64,000 bases of DNA from positions 579,415 to 643,414 of the forward strand of contig CABFPE010000210.1 in the NCBI GenBank assembly GCA_900660155.1, in the 5' to 3' direction. A program made the translations under genes and the position numbers. Below the pieces are notes generated by a model. The model saw only the letters and a list, made by a program, of their open reading frames with translations, did no database searches and was not told the DNA's origin. Positions 24,113 through 37,120 of this stretch are shown here, piece by piece (the stretch's first letter is position 1; the number at the start of each line of letters is the position of its first letter). Origin of the DNA: Hofstenia miamia. Its lineage: Eukaryota; Xenacoelomorpha; Acoela; Hofsteniidae.

Positions 24113-24685
24113 TAAATGTTTCTAGATGTATTTTTCTTAATCTCACAACCATGAATACAGTTACTATAATACAGTAATAAAATAATGAAGAAAAGGCATA
24201 ATTGATCTTTCAATTTTCACTCTTCTACATGAAGGCGGTGTTTGATATAAAAATATAGTCATAGATGTATATATATTGCTGGACAAGACATTGAAATTTT
24301 GCTAGTTGAATAAGTTACATGGAGGAGAATTCCACATTTCAAAACATAAAAACAGGTTACCATAGTAAATAAAAAACCAACTTTCACAAATAAACTCTCC
24401 AAAAAGACTGATTATTCATTAAAAACATTATTCTAGTTAAAATGTTACAATTTTCCCCACTTCCACCTGATATCAAGCATTGTTGAAACTATGTGCATAC
24501 TTTTAATATTGAAGTAAATTAAATTACACTTGCCTGCTAATTGTTAAGATCTTTACCACACACTTATGTAAATTCTAGTTGATGATTGGATCAAATGAAT
24601 TAAGTTATTTTTGATTGGTTTATATGCTAAAAGTTTGTAATAAATAACTGGTGTTTGAGCACTTTTTTCAATTTTAAATTTGGCA

Positions 24686-24814
24686 ATGACTCCAAAAGCT
24701 AGCAAAACACATGCTAAAAAATCTGCAAAAGTTGGGAAGAGTAAAAAAACGTTCTCTCACAACCCCAAAAAATTTTTTAAAGCTGATATTACTAAAGATG
24801 GTGTATCTTTATGA
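24686..24814 (+). CDS. Small basic Polinton ORF (42 aa)
   Basis: Lys-rich start (MTPKASKTHAKKSAKVGK), 42 codons to a stop. A broken version lies on the minus strand at about 16225-16100. It overlaps the first bases of the polymerase-like sequence in another frame, where copy B appears to carry a deletion join. Possibly the N-terminus of a longer basic, DNA-binding protein. Confidence 0.35.
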   Translation: MTPKASKTHAKKSAKVGKSKKTFSHNPKKFFKADITKDGVSL

Positions 24815-25347
24815 AGAGCATTTTGATTTTCTGATGGCTCCTCATAAAATGAATGTTCAGGACAAGCACCTGTCACCATACCAACTGGAAATAAAAAATA
24901 AATTTAAAATAACATTAGCACCCATACCCAAACTTGTGCAAACATTTTACAAAAAAGAAAATTACTTGTGCATTATGAAATCTTGAAATTCTATGTTGAC
25001 CATGGTTTGAAAATCACAAAATTCCATAAAGCTCTTGAATTTAGACAAACTCCATTTTTAAAATCATATATTGATTTAAACACCAACAAATGCAAAGCAG
25101 CATGAAATGATTTTGAGAAGGCATTCTATAAGTTAATGTTGAATGCTTTGTTTGGAAAGTGCATGGAAAATATAAGAAAACAGGTAAATATAAAGTTTGC
25201 ACACAATCTGGAATCCATGGAAAAGTTAATTAAAAAACCCTAATTTAAATCATATAACATTGTCAGCAAAGATTTGGTTCAGGTTATGCTCAGACAAAAG
25301 GATATTGAATGGAACTGCCCCAATTATCTTGTGTTGGATATACTAGN

Positions 25348-26178
25348 ATAAGAAACTACACAGCTCAATGTAAGGGAGGATGAATCTTCATACTAAATAA
25401 TTTGCATTAATCATTAACAAGCAAAAATCAGCACATAATTCATAGTTTCTCACTTGGTTGTTAGTTAAAAAATTGTAAATACATGAACCAACTTATACAA
25501 TAAATATTTAGTATTAATTGAAAGTAAGGCGTTTTACAAAGAATTCGAGTTCTAAAACACTTATTTGGTTAAAACAGGTATTACTAAATATTAAATATTA
25601 CCATATATGGAAATTTTTAAAAGAGCAAAATTAGCCAATCACAGAAACTCTATGTTTATAAATTTTACGGATATTTTAAAATGACTATTTGCATTTTTGG
25701 AGATTACAACTAACATATTTCTTGAAGGCAGCTTCTTCAATAGCATTTTACAGAATTTTTCAGCAATCAAACACAAGATGTGTGTTTTGCAAAATATTGA
25801 AAAGCTTGTGAATTATGAAGATATACCACTCCCAAACAATAAAATGTTGCATGTTCTGTTTCAACCTTTGCAGGGACAGTGTATATGTGATGCATGTTTT
25901 GGATGGACTCTGCATATAGATGTAGATACCTCATACATTTGCCACAGTACAAATTTTAAAAAATAACATTGATATACTCTATGCAGATGGTTTCCCAATA
26001 GAGATTGCAATCCAGAAAATTTTCATGCTTTTTGATGGAGAAATCAAAGACAATAGATTTAATATTTTTCTTGATCATGGACATTCCTTAGAGTACTGTA
26101 TATTAACCTGTGAATAAATGTTTCTAGATGTATTTTTCTTAATCTCACAACCATGAATACAGTTACTATAATACAGTA
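25348..26178 (+). repeat. Near-identical duplicate of 23346-24176 between single N bases
   Basis: Both segments are 831 bp with only a few differences, and an N stands on each side (25347 and 26179). It most likely represents unmerged alleles or a scaffolding error. Confidence 0.9.
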
Positions 26179-26179
26179 N

Positions 26180-26409
26180 GAAGGCATTCTATAAGTTAAT
26201 GTTGAATGCTTTGTTTGGAAAGTGCATGGAAAATATAAGAAAACAGGTAAATATAAAGTTTGCACACAATCTGGAATCCATGGAAAAGTTAATTAAAAAA
26301 CCCTAATTTAAATCATATAACATTGTCAGCAAAGATTTGGTTCAGGTTATGCTCAGACAAAAGGATATTGAATGGAACTGCCCCAATTATCTTGTGTTGG
26401 ATATACTAG
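26180..26409 (+). repeat. Duplicate of 25117-25346
   Basis: A 230-bp repeat of polymerase sequence that begins directly after the N at 26179; the original ends directly before the N at 25347. Confidence 0.9.
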
Positions 26410-26985
26410 ATCTATCCAAGTTGTTAATGTTCAAATTCCATTATGAGGTTATGAAACCATATTTTAAGAACAGAATTACATTATTGTGTTCCAACACGGA
26501 CTTGTTACTCTATAAAATTAAGACTGAAAATTTGTACACAGAGCTAGGGTTGATCTCACATCACTTTGACTTTTCAAATTATCCAATATCATCACCCTTA
26601 TACTCTGATGTGAATAAAAAGGGTGTACCTTAAAGTCAAGGACAAATTGGCCAGGGTGTATTAAACCATGTAGTTGCAATTAAACTGAAACTATATTCTG
26701 TTGAATATACAAGTGAAAGCCATGAGATATTGGAGAAGTCCAGTGCAAAAGGTGTAACCTGAACAGTTAAGCAGACAATGAATTTTGATCTGTTCAAGAA
26801 TATTCTCTTGTAAGAAAGTGTATTGCAAAAAAACATGGCTGGGATCTGGTCACACATCCATTCAATTAGTATGGAAACGTCAAACTGTATGGCATTGTTG
26901 TGCTATGACAATAAATGCTATCTTTTAAATTCCATAGAAACACTGCCATATGGACATAAAGGTAATAACAATTTACATGTTTATA

Positions 26986-28599
26986 ATGTTAAACTCTTGT
27001 TTAGATATCAAAATGATTAATTCACCATCTACCAGTTCTACACTAATGTAGAATCATGGGCTGGCAGGGTAATTTAAGTAGAAAACTAATTGACTCTGCA
27101 GAAGGTTTTAGGTAGTGTTCATACAAGAGACAGCCATGATTCCAGAGGTTAGAATAGCAAAGAATTCATAGATATAACATCAGTAATTCATTCAAGTAAG
27201 TATTTAATTTAGGTACAATCCAAGATGACTAATTCGTATGGCTTCCAGCTGAAGTAAAGTATCCAAAGTGAATGAAAGGAAAGTGCTTAACCTTAGTGAC
27301 TGGTGCTACCCTACTTGTCTCACTTCCATCTCATGTTGAAAAATATGGCATCTCATTTTCATTGTTATCTCTCATCTCACTAGTTAATAGTCTGTAATTG
27401 CTGGACATTTGCATTTGCCAATGGCATAGTATCATCACAGTGTTGTAATTTATAAGTGCATGTATGTGTTGAACTTCAAACAAGAGGTTTATTATTACCC
27501 TATACCTAACCATATGCATAACCTAAATGGTCCACAATTGGGGCTGAATAGTCTGAAAGACCTCCAGGAGCTATATGTTGCCCTGTACTTGAGAAAGCAC
27601 TCCCAAATTATTGCTGAACTTAAGCAATTATTTTCATTTCAAAAAATAATAAAAGGTAAATATGAAGGTAATCAGTAGTTGAAGCTAGATAAAATCTATT
27701 TACCTTTCTCAACATGTTCTCTCAGTTTTATACAAAAATGAGTTCATTACCTGCCTTTGTTTACACTTGAATTGTTAATGTAATTTAATCATGCTAGACA
27801 ATTTGTGACGTCACACTGACATAAATACAAAAATTAAAATAAATGCTCAATAATATTTCACAAAATTTTCCCTGAGTGACTCTACACTAATTGATGATGG
27901 AGTAAAATTCCTGTGCCTAGGTATATGGAAAATTATATTGTGTGTGTTATTAATTAGTGCTTAGATTCTAATACCTAGTAATTCCCATTCCTTCTCCCTC
28001 ACATGTTGTACCTGTTCAAGTCTTTGTATATGGTAATTTATTTTTAAAAAATTAAAATATTAAGTTTTACATTTAGATGTTTCCAATGTCTTACCTTTGT
28101 TGTTTTTACATAATTGCTCCCTCATGCTCCCTCCACCATGTTCAATGTGAATTTTTTAAATTTCCATATGTATGTTTTTGTCAACAATGTTACAATTTAA
28201 TTCCATTTTTAGACAATTCTCTGAATAATTGATTGCCCAACATACAAAGTTTGCTTCATTCCCCATGTCTGTGCAAAATTGTTAAATTTCCATGCATATG
28301 TTTTTGTAAACAATGTTACAAATTAATGTCTTGTTTAGCCAATTCCTCATATAATTGATTATCCCACATACAATGTTTCCTCCATTCTCCATTTCCATAT
28401 GAGTTTCAGCATCAATTAAGACAATAACATATTAAGACATTTAATAAATGCAGGAACCAAATATAGATTAGTAAACAAAATATATACAAATAATAATATA
28501 AAAATTGTTTAGTGTCATTTAAAGTGGAAAGCACTCTGTTGACAAAACACCTTTTGAACATTGCAGTTTTGCATATTAGCAAATTGTATAGTTTATTTT
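26986..28599. other. Unassigned AT-rich DNA with a tandem duplication
   Basis: No gene seen. At 28158 and 28285 two diverged units of about 127 bp begin (aaatttccat, tgtttttgt, aacaatgttaca, aattgatt, ccacatac blocks). Confidence 0.45.
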
Positions 28600-29200
28600 G
28601 ACATTTTCATAGTTTCAAGTTTTCTGTTCTTTAAAAAACTGGCATATAATGGATGGTCAGGTGTCATTCAATATCAGCTTTGTGATTTATGTCACATATT
28701 ATACAATTGGTTTGAAAAATTTCTGTCATTGAATTTTTTGGAAAGATATTTAAATTATTTAGAATAGTGTCATCACTACCATAAGTTGGTTGGCAGAATC
28801 TAAGCTTGCTACGTATTAGGGCATTGAATACTTTATTTCTTTCAATTATATTACATTTACTTTTTATATCTTCAAGCAAGAATTTTTTGAATTAAAGTAT
28901 GAAATTAATTGTTTACCATATTCTGAAAATTTAAAGTTTTCTTGGAAAATGATACCCAGTATCTTATGAGATTTAACTTCTGTGATATCACTAACTTGTA
29001 AGCATGAACATGGTAATGAAGATTTTAGTAAGTAGCAGAAAATTTTAGACTTTTTCATGTTTAGTTTTAATTTATAACCATTTGCCTAATTGCAGATATT
29101 TAGAACTTCATTTCTTAGTTGTTCACATTGATTATTATTTAGAATATTATGACAAACTGAATATATTGTTGAATCATCAGAATATTTCAATATATAGTAA
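28600..29200 (-). pseudogene. LINE reverse transcriptase, C-terminal fragment
   Basis: On the minus strand, from about 29190 downwards: KYSDDSTIY (motif C, YADD type), NGYKLKLNMKKSK (motif D/E region), SHKILGIIFQENF (the usual LG-x-x-x-D block) and NALIRSKLRFCQPTYGSDD. Spacing fits a CR1/Jockey-like LINE. Frame breaks show decay. Confidence 0.72.
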
Positions 29201-32200
29201 AAAAATCATAAATTTTTTAACTTTTGTAATACACTAAGAGAACCAAATGTTAAATTAAACCAGGTATTACATGCACAAAACATAAACTTTGTAACTTGCT
29301 AAGTAAGATGATTGTTCACTTAAATACAATTAATTCTAAGATTAGAATACCAAACCTAAAGCTAAATATCTGCTCATTGCAAAAAATTATGGTATAATAA
29401 ACCATAGTTAACTGAAGAAATGTTGTGCACAAGATTTTATTGGAATGAACTCAGGCTGCACTGCTCAATCCCCCACTGCAGCCATCTTCATGAATAATGG
29501 ATCTTAGAAAGATTAAGGGAAATATTATAATATTTTACTATTGTAAGTGTTGTGTAACAGCAATTCAAGTTAACTGAGTTTTAAGAAGATGGATTAATAC
29601 TTACACAGATTTAAATTTCTCTAGAAAAAGCATTGTATGAAATCTTGTGTAGTATGAAATCAATATGTAACTAGGGAAACTGCATCAAAATGGAGATAGA
29701 TATTATATGGCAACAATACCTAGGTTACCTAAGTCAAAACCAACAGAATGTCATACATGAATATTTGACTAATATATAAGTATACTCATATATAGAATGA
29801 CATTAGGTAGTCCATTTACCCACTAAGAAATCATTCTAAGGCCACCATTAAAGTCATTACAGTAGAAGGCATTTTACAGTATAGTAAAAAACATTCAGAA
29901 CAAATTATCAGCAAATAATATAGGCTTCAGGGAAGTAAAATATGAGGCCAGCGCTGGAGAACAATGCTGCCAAGTTCTAAGTGACCAAATTTAGAGTGTA
30001 CCTTTAATATATATTGAAATTTTATGTTTTTCTTTCAAATCAAAGACCAAGGAGCACAATTCCAAAAAGCAATTCATTAATAGAAAGACAATGGGCCATT
30101 TTTGTTGACATTAATGCCAGTTGACTGCTGAGGAATTTATGGGACAGTTGTGTATATCCAACAATGACCCATTGATGAGCCAATAATAGTTCTTTGGTGA
30201 TAAACAGTAGTTTTTTATGGCAGTGCATTGCCTTTATATGTAAAACAACTTTATATAGCTCAAACATTGCTGTTTAAACAAGTACAAGCCCAGCAAAAAG
30301 GAAAAGGATATCTATGAGATACTGTCAAGAATATTCAATACAGACATTTAGTAGAAAATTGAAAAAATTGCTTTTATAAATGATAACAATAAGCATAGCT
30401 ATCTTCCAAATTTAACAAAAATTTAAGATATTAAAATTAAGAACAATTTTGAAATAGTCCTTCTCAAATTGTGAAAAATCTCTTCTTCTCAATCATAACA
30501 TTTTGATGTAATAGTTAATTTCAAGTTGTCCAAATATTCATTAATACAACATTTTGAAAATTTATATAACAGGAATGTTCAAATTTTTTACAAATTGAAG
30601 AAATTTTTTCACAACTATTTGCAACAGAATGCAAATTGAAAGGTATTCCTGTCAGAACCTTTTCCTGATCAAAAGGTGTAAATGGAAAGGCACCTCTTCT
30701 CATCAAGTGCATTTAGATCAATTTATATTTAGAATTATGATTAGTGATTGTATTTATATTAGCATATTTGTTAAAAACAGGTCAAAAATCTGAAAGTTGA
30801 TCACTTGACTTTATACTGAAGTAAACAAAAAGATTTTTTTGAAATTAGAGTGATTGTCTGATCAACTAGAAAAAGGAATTTGTAGACTTTTAAATGATAT
30901 TATTTTACCTATGCATTGTTATTGAAAGAAAATCATGCTAGAATAATTTCAGTATTAATAAATTATTAGTGGAGTTGATTCTATTTTTCTTGAATCAGTT
31001 ATTGTATGAAGTTATCAAAATGCTAAATTATAAAATGGCAATGGTGGTGGTATTTTTACTGGTTAAATGTAATGGTGTTTTGTACGATCAAAAAGTAGAT
31101 AGAAAGCAATTAAGCTATGATTATTAATTTACTAAATTAAATCTTTACATAAATGAACCATTCATTAAATACTACCCAATGTTATTACAAATCTAAATTA
31201 ACTTTTGTTTGACAAGTAAATTCTAATTTGCAATGCTGAATATTAATGCTAATTAATTGTTTATATTAAAATACAAAGTAAAGATGTTTGTATCATTGAT
31301 GTTGAAGGAGAAGAAGTGTATTCATAACTGACATCAAACATTTATTTATACATGTAATTAAAATCAAAGTACTGGTGTAATGCTATGAGGTTCCCCTGCC
31401 TCTCTAAGGGAGATGATATATCTGTGTTAATGTTTGTACAAACTAGAGGAGAGTTAATACACAAGTTTTATTACCTACAACATGCACATTAAACAAATGT
31501 GATGATTTCTTTAACTTCATTGTACCCTACACCACTTTGGTGAGATGCATTTATATCTACAGTACCTTTGTGAAAGTGACATGCAAACCTAAACAGTTAG
31601 TTAGTTGCACATATAAAAAATGCTCATATACATTATATACATAGTTATATATGTCTGGAAAGAGACTGTTTAAGATAATTTTGTTGCTGATAAATTTGCA
31701 AGTTGAAACAGTTGCCATCAAGGATAGCCACTGAGGAGGAATTCATTGCATAATATTTATGGTAGAAAATTTCGCACTTTTTCTATATTAAAAGGATTTA
31801 GGAATCAAAATAATTAAGTGAGTTATGTTTGCAAACATTTCCTTATGGATTATTGGTTACTAAGGTTGAAACTCATGCTGCAAGTGGTTCACCAATTTGC
31901 AAATGGTGGCATCAGCAGTCCACTGATGATGACAAATATTATATAATGAGTTTTAATTTTGTTGAGTTAAGAGCACAATTGGAAATGTGCATAGCATATA
32001 ATTCTAAGGGTGGAGCACCTTGCTGCAAAACAAAAGCTGACATACTGGTTTGTGTTATCAACTATTGAATGGTAAGTAATTTTATTTTTATGAAATAATC
32101 ATAAACCATTATATAATTGACTTTTGCTTGTTAGATGGCAGATCTATCCAGTAATGTCATTAATGTGCCATTGTCATACCATTAATAGACCATAAGAAAA

Positions 32201-35200
32201 TAATAAACAATACATTTTGAATTAAATTTCATTTATTTTGATATATATTTGTGTGAACTTTTTGAAAAATAAATGTTTGCAAATAAGGGTTCTTTTAGTT
32301 TTACCATCAGATATAATAAACCACTACCATTTATCTTAAACTGCAGTTTTTATAATAATGATTTGCTGATTTATATAATTTGCACTCAATTTGTTGTAAT
32401 TTTCTTATAATGTTGTTATNAATTTTCATTTTTTTTCTATTGTATGGCAAATGAAAGACTATTATGAGTCATTGATTCCATTAAAGGAACATTGATTGTC
32501 TAACAATGCTTGCTATTTGGAATGCAGTTAGAAAAGCTACAAATTTGTATAAATCTTATGAGTTATAGGCTGAATGAAATGAAATGTACTCTTGAAGATT
32601 CTGTCAGGTGTGTGATGGTCCTACTCATGTAATTTGTTTTTTCAGCATGTGCTGAGACTATCAGCAAGAGTTATACTAAAGATAATTTACTGTATTGAGA
32701 ATGCAGTAAGCATTTTTTTCTTTATAGTGGACTAAATAAATGATCAAATTGGGGTCAATGTTTTTGTGACATTATCAACTGACAGATTTAAAATCAAAAT
32801 ATTTTAGAATTAATCAGATCAATTTTATAAACTGTTGCACAAATCACTCTGCAGGTGTACCTAGAATTAAATTTCATTTATTTTGATATATATTTGTGTG
32901 AACTTTTTGAAAAATAAATGTTTGCAAATAAGGGTTCTTTTAGTTTTACCATCAGATATAATAAACCACTACCATTTATCTTAAACTGCAGTTTTTATAA
33001 TAATGATTTGCTGATTTATATAATTTGCACTCAATTTGTTGTAATTTTCTTATAATGTTGTTATTTTGTTTTTCAATTATTTCATTCTCAGTTGTTGTTA
33101 AACTTTGAATACATTTGCCTTTGAGATCAGTGTTGATGCCAAGTAGTTGCTTCTATTGTGAATGAAGAATGAAGGTAAATTTATATTTTCTTTTCTTTTT
33201 TAATTGCATGCCTATGGTAATGCTGTTATTAAATCTTTATTTTTAATTTTAATGCATTTAAGGTTCAACAAAAATCAGTTTAATGATGTAAACAAAGACA
33301 ACTTCAAACAAATTTAATTTCAATATCATTCAGTAAATAATGAATATAGAGTAATGAAGACCAATAAACAAACAAGCATTTATTGTGACTTCATCCCTAA
33401 AACTATTAAAAATTGTTTTGATTTAGTAATTTTAACTTTTTATAAAATGCCTTATTTGACAAAACAAAACAGATCTGAAATACTTTTGGCAACATATTGT
33501 GTACACAATGAAATTTGTTCTGTCCCAACAGCAAACTAAATGTGCAACACAAGTTCTGGTGATCACATAAAAATAATACAGGTTGGCTTTTGCTTGAATT
33601 TTGAATCTAAGCAAATCAGAAGTGTGAATTGCAAACTGAAGCTCCCAAAAGTGCCTATGTCATGATTGAGAAGAGGGAACTTTAAGAATGGCTGAGAAAA
33701 GTAAGAATAATTGGCCTTCTTATTAAATATTAATTTAACCAACCAATCTTTTCCCTTTAATAGAAGTAATCTACTTTTGATTGCTAGTTTTCTTGCTAGT
33801 TTTCTTGCAATGCAAGATTATTTTGCAGAACTTTTGTGTAGTTCCTCTAGTGTTTTTTAATTAGTGATACATGTTATAATCAAGCTTTGTTATATTAAAC
33901 CTTGTTTAAAATTAATTAATGCAAGTCTAAACCATCTTAGACTAATGAGATTGTTAAGAAGTCAAATTTCTAGTTTCATAAAGGGATACTTCCAACATGG
34001 CTTTCAGTAGTTACTTATTGTAAAATTCTTTGGCATAGGAGTTTTTACATGAAATGTTTGCTAATCAGTTCATCTTTACATGTAGCTGATTTGTTAATTA
34101 AGTCTTCTATGATATTGTACATTTCTGCTACTCTAAGAAAATATAAAGGTAATCATGCTTTGATGGCTGCCTGGTTGCAACTTAAAAAAATATAAACTGC
34201 TAATATATCATATTTAATACAATTAAATAAAGTATATTTTGTTATCATTGATTGAATTTGTTGAGTTCTTCATTATTTACTTTATTTGGCTTCATTTTAT
34301 AGTCAACTAAAATAGTTAACTAAATCATTTTATCTGCAAAGTGTTAAATGAATTCTTATCCAAAATGAAACTAAGTAAGCATAAAATAGTCAAGTTGAGT
34401 GGCCATATAAAAGTCTTGTTTTTTTAATTGCTAATTAAGCCAAAAATCCTCAGCATTACATAAGCAAACCAAAACACATTGCAAACTCAGTAGTAGGGTA
34501 AATATATAGTCTAGTAAAATTTGAAATGTCAAGCTAAAAGCTAAAGGTTTGTACTGACTTAATAGGAACCACATAATTTGAAATGTAATCTCTAAGCATT
34601 ATGTTGTGCAGAATTTGTTTCTTTTATCTGATGTGTTCTACATGTGCTACCTCTCACCCATGGCAACTAAATTACATGTTAGAGAACTGAAAGATGAAAT
34701 TCCTAAGAAAAAAATAATTATTGTAATGATTTGCTACTTAAAAATCTTAAGTCATAATTCTATAAGTTGAGTCTTGAGAAGGGTAGGAGCATATCATTTT
34801 ATAAAGTCTCTCTGAAGAACCAAAGCTAAATACAGAGCTAGAAAATAATGTTCCTGATTTAGAGAGACCACTTCTGCAGCATTCTAAAGAAGATGTCATA
34901 TTATAACTTACCTTAGTAAAAAAGTTGTTGATCCGAATGAGAATGATCAATCCATGTACCCTGCAGAATACATAACATGGTAACAATATCTAGCACATGC
35001 AATGCTGTGTGTAGTAGAAGATGTCACATTATTTGCTTCAATTATTTCATTAAAATAGTGTTCAGACCTACAACTTTATGGAAATTGAAGTATTCAAAAC
35101 AAAGTTTTATTGTATTTAGACCAACAACTTTGTTCTCAACTAAATTTTTATATTCAATTAGAATTCTTAAAACCACTATATTCTAGTTCTAGGGGCTGTA

Positions 35201-36890
35201 AATTGAGTTCTTTTATTAAGCCAAAATACAGTAACTATAATCACCTCTAATAGTGGATAATATACTTTACCCAGCAAATGTTTGTCTGTCATCAGGGTTT
35301 TCCAGATTTAATATAATTACTATTTCTTCAAAGCAATTGTTGATGTACTCTTTAAATGAATATGTTATTAATGTTGTAGCTATCAATACTTACATTCCAT
35401 AATTAAAGCTTTTCTTCAATGAGCTCTATGACAATTGCCTTTCTTAATTGATTGACCACATGCTGTTTATTAATGAGTAATTCACAAAGTTGATCATGCA
35501 CACTAGCATTTAATTAAAAGAACTACCTGGATTTGCACTAGAAATAATAAATTTAATTTAAAACATTAGATGCTTATTTAATAATTATTTTATTTTTAAT
35601 AACACACACAGAAAATTGTTTTGAAAAAGTGCACAATAAAGTTTTTTCACATTCACAATTCAAAATTTGTTGCCAACCTCACTATCTCTCAATAAGATGT
35701 CTGCCATAGTAAAATTGATTTAAATTTGAAGACTTTATTGACAACAAAGTATTTTTGCATTCACACTTAGAGCTTTTGCTGGCAACCTATTAAATTTAGA
35801 AAAATTGTTAACACATTGTAGATCTGAAACCTACTTACTGCATTTAAGTTTAATTTTAATGCTTTTAACTGATTGCAACCAGTCCTCCAAGATGAATTAT
35901 TACCACTAAATGTAATATTATTTAATTCAGCAAAACAGAAAGTAATTATTCTAATATGTGAATACAGGTAATGATCAAATTAATTTGCAAGCCTCAAATA
36001 AAACTACTATTCATATCACCTTACCCTATTTTCTAACTAGAGCCTGGTCAGAAGCATTTCTTCACATTGCTTAGAAATAGGAACTATTGATGATAATTAA
36101 AAAATCAAATACATATTCAATTTTTTTAGATTATTGCCATGAATTTCTGTAACATTATATTTATTAATAGTAGACAGAAGAAATTAAATCTTAAAATTAC
36201 TCCAGTTTCCTAGTCCCTCAAGTAAAATATATTCAGATTTTATCTTCTCAAAAGCAGTGGGGTCAAGAAAGATCTGACTTCACTCATTGTTGGATCACAA
36301 ATTTATGCCTACAGTGCAATAAAAATGCATAAAATGGTATCAACAATTGCAAAATAATACACCAATCTTGATTACCATTGAAGTATAATATTAATAACTG
36401 TGTGCAGAAATATCAAATACTGTTTGTTTATGAAGTGTATCAGGACTAAGATAGAAAATTAGCAGAATAATCAATCAATGAAAACTTAACATAACATTTA
36501 CAAAAAAGTACACAATATATTAGCAGAATTCCTGCATTTTTCAGATAATTATGTTGATTCTGTAAAGCAAATGTGTTGTATTCAAAACATATAATTTTTA
36601 TGAATTATATATGTTCCATTAAGAGAATACATTAAGAAATGTCAAAATGAATAATTGCTTGAGTAATCAAATTATTTTCACATTTTACTAAATTTTAATA
36701 GATTGATTTATGAAAATACAAATTCAAATAATGAGTTTCAAATTGCATTCAATGTTTTAATTTCCTTTTATGTAAAAATTTTTCATTTCATTATTGGTAA
36801 ATTAGAATTATCATTATATATAATTTTATAAATAACATGCAGAAAAGTTATTGAAAATATAGGTATTTCTCACACTCTAGAAATTTACTT
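29201..36890. other. CG-depleted gene desert
   Basis: There is no gene I can support. An open stretch at 31829-32068 runs close to a good donor (gtaagt, 32072) but has no recognisable content. Between about 31775 and 36893 I find a single CG dinucleotide (34934). A 201-bp repeat next to a lone N is listed separately. Confidence 0.5.
32219..33064 (+). repeat. 201-bp direct duplication with single N
   Basis: 32219-32419 and 32864-33064 are the same length and appear identical. The first copy ends directly at the N at 32420. This looks like an assembly overlap that was not collapsed. Confidence 0.88.
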
Positions 36891-37120
36891 GTTCGTAAAT
36901 GTCTAGAATCAAAATTTGTGGAAAATAATCAAATAGTCGAGTTTGAATATAAATAAAAGAATTGAATGAATAATTGAATAACGATTATCAATTTTCGGAT
37001 TGTCTAAATTCATTTAATATTTTGACATTGTATGTAATTAGAGATTTCGTAACTTTGACGAACCTTCTAAACTAATGACAATATCCGTTAATTTAAGCAT
37101 GATAGCATTGTACACCTAAA

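Larger units (their letters stand above)
24798..26985 (+). pseudogene. Polinton protein-primed DNA polymerase B, C-terminal part
   Basis: In order along the plus strand I can read SPYQLEIKNKFKI, PKLVQTFYKKENY, FLKSYIDLNTNKCKAA and then [18 protein letters not shown]. That last block is polymerase motif B, K-x-x-x-N-(S/A)-x-(Y/F)-G. Next are LVLDILDLSKLLMFKFHY and the motif C region LLCSNTDLLLYKI (26481-26519), then IETLPYGHKG near the C-terminus (about 26930-26960). Family B polymerases use Y-x-D-T-D-S at motif C. Here the first Asp is Asn and the Ser is Leu, so it could not catalyse. Stops and shifts are frequent, and the exonuclease and N-terminal parts are missing. 25348-26178 is an assembly duplicate inserted in the middle and should be ignored when reading it. 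Confidence 0.82.

Noticed and set aside
25697-25966. A second gene copy making a small gene family
   Set aside because: It is within the 831-bp assembly duplicate flanked by single N bases.
30040-30267. 75-residue open frame, possibly a gene
   Set aside because: No recognisable motif, splice site or homologue; consistent with chance in AT-rich DNA.
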